Assembly: GCA_041550515.1 (NCBI GenBank)
Contig: JBFEOQ010000003.1
Location: forward strand, 1 to 64,000
Length of the DNA: 64,000 nucleotides
From: PFL35 sp041550515
Lineage (GTDB): Archaea > Thermoplasmatota > E2 > DHVEG-1
Direction of reading: 5' to 3'
The position numbers and the translations under genes were made by a program. The notes beneath the pieces were generated by a model that was given only the letters and a program-made list of their open reading frames with translations, did not search any database and had not been told where the DNA came from. Shown here in pieces: positions 53,597-62,432 of the stretch. Numbering within the stretch: position 1 is the stretch's first letter; every line of letters starts with the position of its first letter.

Positions 53597-54221
53597 ACTC
53601 CAAGTCGAACCTTTAATTGTTGGCCCATTATGTTCTAATTGCTATATTGTTTGGGATGGAGACAAAAAAGAAGGAGTAATTATTGATCCCGGCGATGATG
53701 CTGACAATATTCTGAGAGTTATAAATAAACTTGGAATTAAGATAAAATATATACTTGCAACACATGGCCATTTTGATCATGTAGGTGGTGTTGCACCACT
53801 AAGACGAAATCTTAATGCAGAGTTTCTTGCACATAAAGAAGATTTCTTTTTCATTGAAGATGGAAAAAATGCAGCTGACAGATGGAATGTTGATATTGAG
53901 CAACCACCTAGACCAGACCAATTTATTGAAGATGGAGAAAAGATAAAGGTTGGAAATTTTGAACTGGAGGTTTTACATACACCAGGACATTCCCCCGGTG
54001 GTGTGAGTTTTCTTAATGATAAAATAGTATTTGCAGGTGACACACTTTTCCAAGGAAGTATTGGTAGAACTGATTTTAGAAAAGGATCTTTTGAAGAATT
54101 AGAAAAATCTATTAAAACACGTCTTTACTCTCTTCCAGATGATACATTAGTTTATACAGGTCATGGGCCTATTACAACTATTAGAGATGAGAAAAAATAT
54201 AATGCTTTTGTGAGAGCTTAA
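53583..54221 (+). CDS. MBL-fold hydrolase, glyoxalase II-like
   Basis: A 212-residue metallo-beta-lactamase-fold hydrolase with the binuclear metal motif T-H-G-H-F-D-H near 60-66, H-T-P-G-H near 130, G-D-T-L-F near 148 and Y-T-G-H-G near 193. It resembles glyoxalase II-type thioesterases, so a CoA or thiol ester released in the pathway is a possible substrate; not certain. The ATG lies inside the last codons of the previous gene with SD GGTGAT seven bases before it, implying coupled translation. Confidence 0.88.
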   Translation: MISSKLQVEPLIVGPLCSNCYIVWDGDKKEGVIIDPGDDADNILRVINKLGIKIKYILATHGHFDHVGGVAPLRRNLNAEFLAHKEDFFFIEDGKNAADRWNVDIEQPPRPDQFIEDGEKIKVGNFELEVLHTPGHSPGGVSFLNDKIVFAGDTLFQGSIGRTDFRKGSFEELEKSIKTRLYSLPDDTLVYTGHGPITTIRDEKKYNAFVRA

Positions 54222-54224
54222 CCT

Positions 54225-54965
54225 ATGGATGAATCAATTTCTAAACTTAAAAAACTATTATCTACCTCGGATAAAATTGTTGCATTCACAGGAGCAGGTT
54301 TTTCTGCAGAAAGTGGAATATCTACCTTTCGAGGAGCTGGAGGTCTCTGGTCAAAATATGATCCATCAATTTATGCAGATATTAATTATTTTGTCAAAGA
54401 TCCTAGTTATTATTGGAGTTTTATCAAAGAGGAGAGATATCCGGCATTAAAAAAAGCAAAACCAAATGATGGTCATTATGCTTTGGTAGAACTTGAAAAA
54501 TGCGGTAAACTTTACAGGATAATTACTCAAAACATAGATGGCTTTCATCAAATAGCAGGATCCTTTGATGTAATCGAGCTTCATGGTAATTCCAGAATGG
54601 TAAACTGCATGAGTTGTGATAAAAAATATACGATGGAAGATGTATATAAAAAATTAGAAAAAGAACTTCCACCAAGATGTTTATGTGGTGGAGTTTTAAA
54701 ACCTTCAACAGTACTTTTTGGAGAACCTCTACCCCAGTATGCACTTGATATGGCAACTCTTGCTTCAAAAAATTGTGATATGTTTCTAGTACTAGGTAGT
54801 TCACTTGTTGTATATCCTGCTGCATCAATGCCAAGACTTGCAAAAAAAGGAGGAGCAAGTTTGGTGATTATTAATATTGATCCTACACCTTTGGATCACA
54901 TTGCTGATATTGTAATTCATGATAGTACTTCAAAGGTTTTATCTGCTGTGATTAAAAGAGGATGA
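54225..54965 (+). CDS. Sir2-family NAD-dependent deacylase
   Basis: A 246-residue sirtuin: G-A-G-F-S-A-E-S-G-I near 22-31, T-F-R-G near 33, Q-N-I-D near 105, catalytic His in E-L-H-G near 125, and the zinc cysteines C-M-S-C near 132 and C-L-C near 160. It removes acetyl or acyl groups from lysine using NAD. Placed between the bzd reductase genes and the aldehyde oxidoreductase gene with short gaps (3 and 1 bases). Acs and the aromatic acyl-CoA ligase here both carry the lysine motif that sirtuins control in bacteria, so they are likely targets (inference). Confidence 0.92.
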   Translation: MDESISKLKKLLSTSDKIVAFTGAGFSAESGISTFRGAGGLWSKYDPSIYADINYFVKDPSYYWSFIKEERYPALKKAKPNDGHYALVELEKCGKLYRIITQNIDGFHQIAGSFDVIELHGNSRMVNCMSCDKKYTMEDVYKKLEKELPPRCLCGGVLKPSTVLFGEPLPQYALDMATLASKNCDMFLVLGSSLVVYPAASMPRLAKKGGASLVIINIDPTPLDHIADIVIHDSTSKVLSAVIKRG

Positions 54966-54966
54966 A

Positions 54967-56796
54967 ATGTTTAACAAAAAACTGGCTATTGTTGATTTAT
55001 CAAAAAACAAGGTTAGTTTTGAACAAACTCCTAATACCTTGAAAAAACTGTTTTTAGGAGGTCGTGGTCTTAATAGTTATTATCTTTATAATATGATAAA
55101 ACCAGGTATTGATGCTTTTTCTCCAGAGAATGTTTTAATTTTTGGAACTGGTTTTTTAACAGGTACTCTTATTCCTAATTCTAGTCGTTTTAATGTTTCT
55201 GCTAAATCACCAGAGTCGGAGATTCTTGGTGATTCGAATTGTGGTGGATATTTTGCAGCTGAACTACGATATGCGGGTTTTGATAGGATAATTATCAAAG
55301 GTAAATCAAAGAAACCATGCATTCTGTATGTTACAGATAACAATATTGAGATTAAAGATGCAAAAGATTATTGGGGAATGGATACAACTGAAGTACAACA
55401 ATCTCTTAGAAAAGACCTTGGGCAAGTAGAAGTAGCTTGTTGCGGTGTTGCTGGTGAAAACCTTGTTCGTTTTGCATGTGTTAGAACAGGGGTGAAGAAT
55501 GCTGCAGGACGATGTGGCTTTGGAGCAGTTATGGGTTCAAAGAATCTAAAAGCAATTGCTGTTAGAGGGACACAAGGAATTAGAATAGCACATCCTGAGG
55601 AGATGCTTGAAACTGTTGAAGAACTAAAAGAGTATATTATGAATTCTAAAATAACTTCTATTCTTGGAACTGTTGGAACCCCTCTTCTCTATGAGGTTAG
55701 TAATGTTCTTGGAGCTATTCGAACCAAAAATAGTCAACTCAATGCTTGGTCAGATACTTTGAACGCTGAAGTTATTGAAACTTTTGTAGATAAGATGATT
55801 GGGTGTTCATCATGTATTGTTCATTGTCGTCATAGAAACAAACTTGGTGGTGAAGGACCTGAATATACTGCTGTAGGATTATTAGGAGCAAACCTTGGAA
55901 TAGAAGATACAGCCAGTGTTATTGAATTGAATAATGTTTGTAATGAGCTTGGTTTGGATATATCTTCATCTGGGACGATTCTATCCTGGGTTTTCGAACT
56001 TTATGAAAAAGGAATAATTGATAAGAAATTAACAGGTGAAGAACTTCATTTTGGAGATTTTAAACTATCTAAAAATTTACTTTATAAAATATCTCGACGT
56101 GAAGGATTTGGAGACATTCTTGCTGAAAGTACACAGAATGTTAAACGTTTTGGTGAGAAATCAAAAGACTATCTGATTGCTGTAAAAGGACTACCTCAAA
56201 GTGATCCACATGATTGCAGATATATCAAAGCATTTGCTCTTGGAATTGCTACATCTTCAAGAGGAGCTGATCATCTTCGTAGCCGGCCAACCCTTGAAAT
56301 ATTTCTCAAATTACCTGAGGAAGTAAAAGAAAGAATTTATGGTAAGGGTGTTCCAAAAGATCCAACATCATATATTGGAAAAGAAAAAACTGTTTATTTT
56401 TCAGACAACATTTTTGCAGCTATTGACAGCCTTGGTATTTGTAAATTCATTTGTCATGGTTTTAACAGCCCACATTTTATAGATTATATATGGATGAAAA
56501 AACTAATACATTCTGCATCAGGCTGGAAATTCAACGAAAAAGATATTCAGGAAATTGGAAAAAGAATAATTGATATTGAAAGAATGTTCAACAATCGCGA
56601 GGGGATTTCAAGAAAAGATGATACTCTTCCAAAAAGATACTTTGATGATCCAATGCCTTTAAACATTGCAAAAGGGCATCATATAAATAGAAAAGAATTT
56701 GATAAACTTCTATCTAAATATTATAATATACGGAACTGGACTGATGATGGACAAGTAAAAAAAGAACGAGTCAAAGAATTGGAGGCAATAAAATGA
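54967..56796 (+). CDS. Aldehyde:ferredoxin oxidoreductase family (tungsten) protein
   Basis: A 609-residue AOR-family enzyme expected to hold a tungsten bis-pterin cofactor. Visible: G-G-R-G-L-N near 31, F-G-T-G-F-L-T-G-T near 58, the cluster Cys motif C-S-S-C-I-V-H-C near 279-286, G-P-E-Y-T near 297, and the fourth ligand in L-G-I-C-K-F near 495. Such enzymes interconvert aldehydes and carboxylic acids. The length matches AorB-type enzymes rather than class II BamB, and no other class II subunits are present. SD GAGGATGA precedes ATG. A four-cluster ferredoxin overlaps its end. Confidence 0.9.
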   Translation: MFNKKLAIVDLSKNKVSFEQTPNTLKKLFLGGRGLNSYYLYNMIKPGIDAFSPENVLIFGTGFLTGTLIPNSSRFNVSAKSPESEILGDSNCGGYFAAELRYAGFDRIIIKGKSKKPCILYVTDNNIEIKDAKDYWGMDTTEVQQSLRKDLGQVEVACCGVAGENLVRFACVRTGVKNAAGRCGFGAVMGSKNLKAIAVRGTQGIRIAHPEEMLETVEELKEYIMNSKITSILGTVGTPLLYEVSNVLGAIRTKNSQLNAWSDTLNAEVIETFVDKMIGCSSCIVHCRHRNKLGGEGPEYTAVGLLGANLGIEDTASVIELNNVCNELGLDISSSGTILSWVFELYEKGIIDKKLTGEELHFGDFKLSKNLLYKISRREGFGDILAESTQNVKRFGEKSKDYLIAVKGLPQSDPHDCRYIKAFALGIATSSRGADHLRSRPTLEIFLKLPEEVKERIYGKGVPKDPTSYIGKEKTVYFSDNIFAAIDSLGICKFICHGFNSPHFIDYIWMKKLIHSASGWKFNEKDIQEIGKRIIDIERMFNNREGISRKDDTLPKRYFDDPMPLNIAKGHHINRKEFDKLLSKYYNIRNWTDDGQVKKERVKELEAIK

Positions 56797-57251
56797 AACA
56801 TCTATATGTTCATCCAGAAAAATGTACAGGTTGCAGAGAATGCTCAATTGCTTGTTCACTCAATAAGTTTGGAGAATGCAATCCAAAAAAAGCAGCTATT
56901 ACTGTTGTTAGAGATGAATTCAATCGATATGAGTTCCCTATAGTATGTTTTCAATGTGATGATCCAATTTGCCTGAAGTTTTGTCATCAAAATGCTTATG
57001 AAATCAAAGATGGAATTATTATAAGGGATAAAAATCGATGCATTGGCTGTAGACTTTGTGCTGTTCTTTGTCCATATAATGCTGTGACATCAATTGATGA
57101 TGAAATAATCAAATGTGATCTGTGTGATGGTGATCCAAAATGTGTAAAGTATTGTTCAACAAACGCTATTGAGTATCTGGATGAAACAGAAGAACTTGAA
57201 AAAAGACGTAAAAAAATGGCAGAGCGCTTTCTTGAAATTAATAAAGATTAA
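56793..57251 (+). CDS. Four-cluster ferredoxin subunit (AorA-like)
   Basis: A 152-residue electron-transfer protein with four cysteine groups: C-T-G-C-R-E-C near 11, C-F-Q-C near 52, C-I-G-C-R-L-C near 82, and C-D-L-C near 110, each with partner cysteines, enough for four [4Fe-4S] clusters. It resembles the electron-transfer subunits of molybdo- and tungstoenzymes. The ATG overlaps the AOR stop by four bases, so the two proteins surely work together. Its stop overlaps that of the convergent flavoprotein gene. Confidence 0.9.
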   Translation: MKHLYVHPEKCTGCRECSIACSLNKFGECNPKKAAITVVRDEFNRYEFPIVCFQCDDPICLKFCHQNAYEIKDGIIIRDKNRCIGCRLCAVLCPYNAVTSIDDEIIKCDLCDGDPKCVKYCSTNAIEYLDETEELEKRRKKMAERFLEINKD

Positions 57252-58474
57252 AGAACAATATCTGGAGCAATCATAAAATTATCATCTAATAATCTTTCTT
57301 TTATTTCACTTACATTAGTTCTTTTTTTCATTAGACTATAGAAAGTTCCAGCATTTCTAATAGTTCCTATATATTGAAGACCAATTATTTTATTATTTTT
57401 CAATAGAATCTTCTTTGATGTTTGTGGAGTAAAACGAGTTATTATTTCACAATTCCCTATGTCCTGTGAAGTTCGACCTATTGTAACAACTGGTATGTCA
57501 AAAATATTCAGAACATTTATAACTTCAGCTCCATCATATGCGGTGAATTTATTCATCATATTTAGAGCAGCTATTCGTCCTTGTTCTATTGCATTTGGCC
57601 ATATAGCATATGAGCCCTGCTTTCCTTCAATCTGTTCTGTTACTTCTGTAATATCTCCAGCAGCATAAATGTCTTTTTTATTAGTCTTCATTGTTGAATC
57701 TACAATAATCCCATAATTGATTTTTATACCTGAATTTTTTGTAATATCAATGTTTGGTTTAACACCTATTGATAGAATTACCATATCGCAATTCATCTTT
57801 TTTTTACTGAGGGTAACACTCTCAACCTTTCTCTTACCATTTATACTTTTGACAAAGTCATTTAGAACAAGTTTCATACCATGTTTTTTTAGAATTTCTA
57901 CAACTTTTTTAGACATATCTGCATCAAGCATTCTAGAAAGAATATGAGGAAGCATTTCAATAATCGTAACATCTATTCCTCTTTTTCTTAACATGGATGC
58001 GGTTTCAATTCCCATAAAACCACCACCAATTACTACGACATGTTTAACACCTTTTTTGATATGATTGAGTATATTAAGAACTGAATCTAAAGTTCCCATT
58101 ACATGAACGCCATCAAGATCAAGACCCTTTATTTCCTTGGGGGTAATCGGTTTTGCACCAGCTGAAATTAGTAATTTATCAAACTTGATACTTTTACCAT
58201 TTGCAAGTTTTACCTCTTTATTTATTGGTGATATTTCAATTGCCTCTGTGTTTTTTAAAAAACCTACATTGAGTTGATTATAAAAATCTTTATTAAAACA
58301 AAAAATAGTAGGCTTATCAATTTCACCAGAAATTAAATTTGGAAGAGAACAAGGTGAATACGCAGGATACTTCTCACGTGAAATAATAGTAATATCAGAT
58401 TTTTTATCAAACTCACGAATAGTCTGAAGGGCACTGATTCCTGCTCCACCATTTCCAATTATTACATAGTGCAA
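57248..58474 (-). CDS. FAD/NAD oxidoreductase (AorC/NADH-oxidase-like)
   Basis: A 408-residue two-dinucleotide-fold flavoprotein: FAD motif G-N-G-G-A-G near 7-12, NAD motif G-G-G-F-M-G near 147-152, and the second FAD motif A-A-G-D-I-T-E near 268. It lacks a redox-active disulfide. Size and family match the FAD subunit of three-part AOR enzymes (AorC), which passes electrons between AOR and NAD. Here it is convergent with the other two AOR genes and overlaps the ferredoxin gene end by four bases. The start is TTG 58474, six bases after GGAG; an upstream in-frame TTG overlaps the SD. Confidence 0.82.
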   Translation of the reverse strand: MHYVIIGNGGAGISALQTIREFDKKSDITIISREKYPAYSPCSLPNLISGEIDKPTIFCFNKDFYNQLNVGFLKNTEAIEISPINKEVKLANGKSIKFDKLLISAGAKPITPKEIKGLDLDGVHVMGTLDSVLNILNHIKKGVKHVVVIGGGFMGIETASMLRKRGIDVTIIEMLPHILSRMLDADMSKKVVEILKKHGMKLVLNDFVKSINGKRKVESVTLSKKKMNCDMVILSIGVKPNIDITKNSGIKINYGIIVDSTMKTNKKDIYAAGDITEVTEQIEGKQGSYAIWPNAIEQGRIAALNMMNKFTAYDGAEVINVLNIFDIPVVTIGRTSQDIGNCEIITRFTPQTSKKILLKNNKIIGLQYIGTIRNAGTFYSLMKKRTNVSEIKERLLDDNFMIAPDIVL

Positions 58475-58492
58475 TAAAATCTCCAACCTAGT

Positions 58493-59440
58493 CTATGCTC
58501 CAATATATTCAGGAAGTTCAGATCCTTTAATAAGAGAAACAATAGTAGAATTAATAGGTGTGTGAATACCTTTCTTTTTTCCGTATATCACAATTTTTTC
58601 ATTAATAAAACCAATTTCAGTAGGATTCTTCTTTTCGATGTCTACATGCATCGAAGTTCTATGATGACCTGCCCTATCAAGATAACCCATACAAAACCTT
58701 AAGAAATCTGGTTTAAAATGAATTCCGTTAGCTGCTGCAACCTCTATACCTTCACGAAGTATTGATTCTGCAAGATTTCTAGTGTATTTAAATTCCATCA
58801 TTTGCTTCATAGTTCTACGTGTCAGAGCACAAACAGGACTCAAAGCAGCATTTAGAATAATTTTTTCCCATTCATATTTTTTAATATCATTAGTAAAACT
58901 TGTTTCTAAATCAGCTGCAGTTATAACCTCTGCAAGTTCTTTTGCTTTTTTTACTGCTTCGGGAACTAACATACCAATATAATTTGGAGCATTAAAAAAG
59001 GACATCCTCACTCTACCATTATCGATAAGATTACCAGCATAATTTACAACAATTCGTAATGTGTTTTTTTTCCCAAAAGCATCAGCAATTAGATCCTCAT
59101 TATCTAAACCATTTTGTAATGCAATAAATGTCATACCTGGTTTTACTACTGGTTTAAGAATTGGTAAAATTTGTGGTAGAACAGATGCTTTTACAGAAAT
59201 AAAAATATAATCAAAATTTTTCCCACTAATTTCATCAATTCCGTAGCAAATATTATTTTTAGAAAAAGAAATATTCATATCTTTATAACCAGTCACTGAA
59301 AGACCACTTTTTTTTATTTTATCCATATGTGCTTTCATTATATCAACAAGAGTGACATCATGACCTGCTTTTGCAAGATGAGCAGCCATAATACCTCCAA
59401 CAGGACCAACTCCAATCACTCCAAATTTATATTTACTCAA
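58493..59440 (-). CDS. Ketopantoate reductase family (PanE/ApbA) protein
   Basis: A 315-residue NAD(P) dehydrogenase with G-V-G-P-V-G-G near 10-16, V-K-A-S near 81, N-G-L-D-N near 110 and a C-terminal helical domain with H-R-T-S-M near 263. This is the ketopantoate reductase fold; E. coli PanE is shorter. It overlaps the aromatic acyl-CoA ligase end by eight bases and precedes the AorC-like gene. It could make pantoate for CoA synthesis, or reduce another 2-oxo acid linked to the pathway. The start is TTG 59440 with GGTGG upstream. Confidence 0.8.
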   Translation of the reverse strand: MSKYKFGVIGVGPVGGIMAAHLAKAGHDVTLVDIMKAHMDKIKKSGLSVTGYKDMNISFSKNNICYGIDEISGKNFDYIFISVKASVLPQILPILKPVVKPGMTFIALQNGLDNEDLIADAFGKKNTLRIVVNYAGNLIDNGRVRMSFFNAPNYIGMLVPEAVKKAKELAEVITAADLETSFTNDIKKYEWEKIILNAALSPVCALTRRTMKQMMEFKYTRNLAESILREGIEVAAANGIHFKPDFLRFCMGYLDRAGHHRTSMHVDIEKKNPTEIGFINEKIVIYGKKKGIHTPINSTIVSLIKGSELPEYIGA

Positions 59441-61001
59441 AATTTTCTACCACCTTATTAAAACGTTCTCTTAAGACACGATGAAGTATTTTCCCTGTAG
59501 CAGTACGAGGCATATCTTCATCTTTTATGAAAATGACTTTTTTAGGTCGTTTATATCCAGCCATTTTATCTTTACAATAGTCGGTTATCATTTTTTCTTT
59601 AAGGTTTGAACCCTGCCGGGGAACTATGACTGCTGTCACTTGTTCGCCCCATTTTTCGTGAGGAAGACCAATTATTGCTGCATCAAAAACATCGGGATGA
59701 GAAATAATAATATCCTGAACCTCACTAGGATATACATGTTCACCACCTGTAATAATCATATTATCCTTCCGATCAACTATATAATAAAAACCATCTTCAT
59801 CACGTTTTGCTAGATCGCCAGCACTAAACCATTCTCCTCTAAAAGAGGCATCTGTTACCTCAGGCATTTTATGATACTCATTAAATAACATAGGACCACG
59901 AGAATATAGTTCACCTACTTCATCAATGCCAACCTCGTTACCATTTTCATCTAACAATTTAATAAAATCAGTTCCAACTGCCTCATAGCCAATTGAACCA
60001 AGCTTTCGCAACTGATCATCAGGTTTAAGAAGTGTAACAAGTCCAGCTTCAGTAGAACCATACGCTTCATAAAGTTCTACACCTGGAAAGAACTCCATAA
60101 TCTCTTTTTTCATACTTTTGGAAACAGGTGCAGAGGAACATAATAATTTTTTTATAGAGCTAACATCACGCTTCTTTGCTTTATCAGATGCATTCAAAAT
60201 CAGGTTATAATGAGTCGGAATTAACGAAATATAAGTAATTTTTTCTTTTTCAATAATTTCCAAAATTTCATCTGCTTTAAAATGACGAGCAGGATGGATA
60301 TATGCTGTACCACCTAAATATAAAAATAAAAATGTATAGAATGTAGAGTTCACATGATACAAAGGCATAACATTTAGACATATATCATGTTCATTAAAAC
60401 CAAAATCAACTGCGTTTATCAAAAAAAACGCAATATAGGATTCATGTGAGCGAACAACACCTTTTGGAACACCTGTAGTACCTGAAGTATAAAGAATAAT
60501 CCAAGGATCATAACAATTAATATTTGTCTCAGGCTCAGAATCAGAAGAATTCTTTATAAAATCTTCATATTCAATGTATCCACGTTCTTTTTCACCAACA
60601 ACAATATAATTTTCTTGTGGAATAGATTTTAGTTTACCCCTTATTGAATTTACAATAGGTGTAAACTCATCATGGACAATAAATGCTTTAGCATCCGCGT
60701 TATCCATTAACATTAATATCTCTCGACCAACAAAACGAAAATGTATAGGTGCGATAACTAGACCGGTTTTAGCAGCAGCTAAATATGCTTCAACAATCTC
60801 AATACAATTTTCAAGTAACACTGAAAAAGTATCACCTTTTTTTAAACCAAGATCAAGAAGACTATTAGCTAATCTGTTTACTCTTTTGTTAAGCCCAGGA
60901 TAAGTAAAACTCCTAATACTATCTTTTAAAGCAATATGATTAGGAAATTTTTTTGCATTCAACTTAATCATTTCACCAAGATTCAACCAACATGCCATCA
61001 T
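59433..61001 (-). CDS. AMP-forming acyl/aryl-CoA ligase
   Basis: Activates a carboxylic acid to its CoA thioester. The 522-residue protein shows the P-loop Y-T-S-G-T-T-G-V-P-K-G near 172, Y-E-A-Y-G-S-T-E near 308, G-E-W-F-S-A-G-D near 390, R-K-D-N-M-I-I-T-G-G near 407, and the catalytic lysine in R-T-A-T-G-K-I-L near 505. It is the only such ligase besides Acs in the window, so benzoate is the obvious candidate, but specificity cannot be read directly; it looks like the broad long/medium-chain branch. SD GGAGG precedes the ATG. The lysine motif fits control by acetylation. Confidence 0.88.
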   Translation of the reverse strand: MMACWLNLGEMIKLNAKKFPNHIALKDSIRSFTYPGLNKRVNRLANSLLDLGLKKGDTFSVLLENCIEIVEAYLAAAKTGLVIAPIHFRFVGREILMLMDNADAKAFIVHDEFTPIVNSIRGKLKSIPQENYIVVGEKERGYIEYEDFIKNSSDSEPETNINCYDPWIILYTSGTTGVPKGVVRSHESYIAFFLINAVDFGFNEHDICLNVMPLYHVNSTFYTFLFLYLGGTAYIHPARHFKADEILEIIEKEKITYISLIPTHYNLILNASDKAKKRDVSSIKKLLCSSAPVSKSMKKEIMEFFPGVELYEAYGSTEAGLVTLLKPDDQLRKLGSIGYEAVGTDFIKLLDENGNEVGIDEVGELYSRGPMLFNEYHKMPEVTDASFRGEWFSAGDLAKRDEDGFYYIVDRKDNMIITGGEHVYPSEVQDIIISHPDVFDAAIIGLPHEKWGEQVTAVIVPRQGSNLKEKMITDYCKDKMAGYKRPKKVIFIKDEDMPRTATGKILHRVLRERFNKVVENFE

Positions 61002-61023
61002 TTTTCCTCCATTTTCAACTATT

Positions 61024-62265
61024 TTATCCTTCTAACTGTTCAATAAATGCCTCAATATTTGTTATAAACTGCTCATCAGAGAGACATCTTAAATCATTCA
61101 AATCCCCATTTACAATAAGACTTGGAATTCCTATCTCTTTTTCAAGCCTTTGTGGCATACCATAACGACTATTACTATTATTAGAACAACTCTTAGAATC
61201 ATGATAAATTATACCATCAACTTTAAAGAAATCTATCATTTTTCTCAAATAACGTTCCTTTGCTTCATCAGCTCGAACAATAAATAATTCAGTATATGCT
61301 CTTGCCATACTCATAAAGGGATGTGAAGGATCAAAACTATCAAAAATCCAACTATTACAATACGTAGATGCAACAATACATGCTTTTTTTTTAGCAAAAA
61401 GCTCAGAATGTACCCTAAGTCTACCCCAAATCGGCATTCCATCCCAATAAAGACGAAAACTCTCACCCTCTACTGCACTCCAATTATCTTTGATTCTCTG
61501 CTCTAATTCTGATAGCAATATTTTATAGTAATCAATAGCTTGCTGAGTTCCCCTAAGCACTACAGCAGGTCCCATTTGGATAGTACCATCAAAAAAAGTT
61601 AAAGGTGATGGAACATTTGAAGCAGTCTCTAATACTTTTTTCCATAGCTCAGAACAATCGTGAGAAAGCGATAAGACCCTTTGTAATTCTCTCTTATCAA
61701 ATTTATTGTCAGATATTTTTTCTAAAAATTCGACCATCTCTTTCATTTGCTGAGATACAGATTCAACATGGGTTTCAGAAACATTATTAATACCAGTATG
61801 TGTATGAATTCCAAGTAAAGGTACTTTAAATTCTTTTGAATAAAAACTCATCCAATCTTGAACATCACGACATTGATTAGTATTAAAAACTACTACATCA
61901 GGCTTAGGAATACTTTTGACTCCCTCATAAACCTTTGAAAGTGGAGTAACTTTCTTCAAATAAGCACCGATATCTGAAGTCAAATACGAACAAATTTCTG
62001 GAGAATAACCAATAGCATTTGCATAAGGAATTAAATCTGTAGCCATCCTACTAGAACCCAACATTGCGCCATGATTCTCAGGAAAATAAACGTAAAAACC
62101 AAGACTTCTTAGAATCTCAGCAGGACCAACACTTGTACACCATGCAACCTTCTTGTTTTTATTCTTTGCAGCTGAATCTAATTCATAATAATAATCAGCC
62201 ATTATTTGCTTCATTGTTTTAGTGGCCATTATCTTCTTTCGTGTTGATTTTTCCTTCTCAGCTAT
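61024..62265 (-). CDS. HgdB/double-cubane-cluster-protein-like protein
   Basis: A roughly 414-residue member of the 2-hydroxyacyl-CoA dehydratase D-component family (COG1775), with K-K-V-A-W-C-T-S, F-N-T-N-Q-C-R-D and H-D-S-K-S-C-S-N as cluster-ligand regions. It is a single subunit with no HgdA-type partner, and its activator is encoded divergently. This arrangement (one dehydratase-like protein plus one ASKHA ATPase) matches double-cubane cluster proteins and YjiM/YjiL, which reduce small molecules using an [Fe8S9] cluster. The real substrate is unknown. A GGGGGAG SD points to AUA 62265 as start; the in-frame TTG 62295 lies before it. Confidence 0.82.
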   Translation of the reverse strand: MAEKEKSTRKKIMATKTMKQIMADYYYELDSAAKNKNKKVAWCTSVGPAEILRSLGFYVYFPENHGAMLGSSRMATDLIPYANAIGYSPEICSYLTSDIGAYLKKVTPLSKVYEGVKSIPKPDVVVFNTNQCRDVQDWMSFYSKEFKVPLLGIHTHTGINNVSETHVESVSQQMKEMVEFLEKISDNKFDKRELQRVLSLSHDCSELWKKVLETASNVPSPLTFFDGTIQMGPAVVLRGTQQAIDYYKILLSELEQRIKDNWSAVEGESFRLYWDGMPIWGRLRVHSELFAKKKACIVASTYCNSWIFDSFDPSHPFMSMARAYTELFIVRADEAKERYLRKMIDFFKVDGIIYHDSKSCSNNSNSRYGMPQRLEKEIGIPSLIVNGDLNDLRCLSDEQFITNIEAFIEQLEG

Positions 62266-62432
62266 ACGATCTCCCCCAGCATTAAAAAGATTCAAACAGA
62301 GAGCAAACCTGAATAACAGTTGAACTTATTATCTTTTTTTGTTTGTTCTATATTGTTTAATTATCAATGCTAAGTATCAAATACTTTAATACATTTTCTT
62401 TTTTTGATTAGCTCGTCAATTTGGTGAAAAAT

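Noticed and set aside
54523..54858. 111-codon minus-strand frame inside the sirtuin gene
   Set aside because: It is rich in Leu/Gln/His typical of a shadow frame, has no SD, and overlaps a gene with complete family motifs.
54967..57251. AOR gene as BamB of a class II (ATP-independent) benzoyl-CoA reductase
   Set aside because: The other class II subunits (BamC-I) are absent nearby, and a full class I reductase is present. The ferredoxin partner and length fit AorB better.
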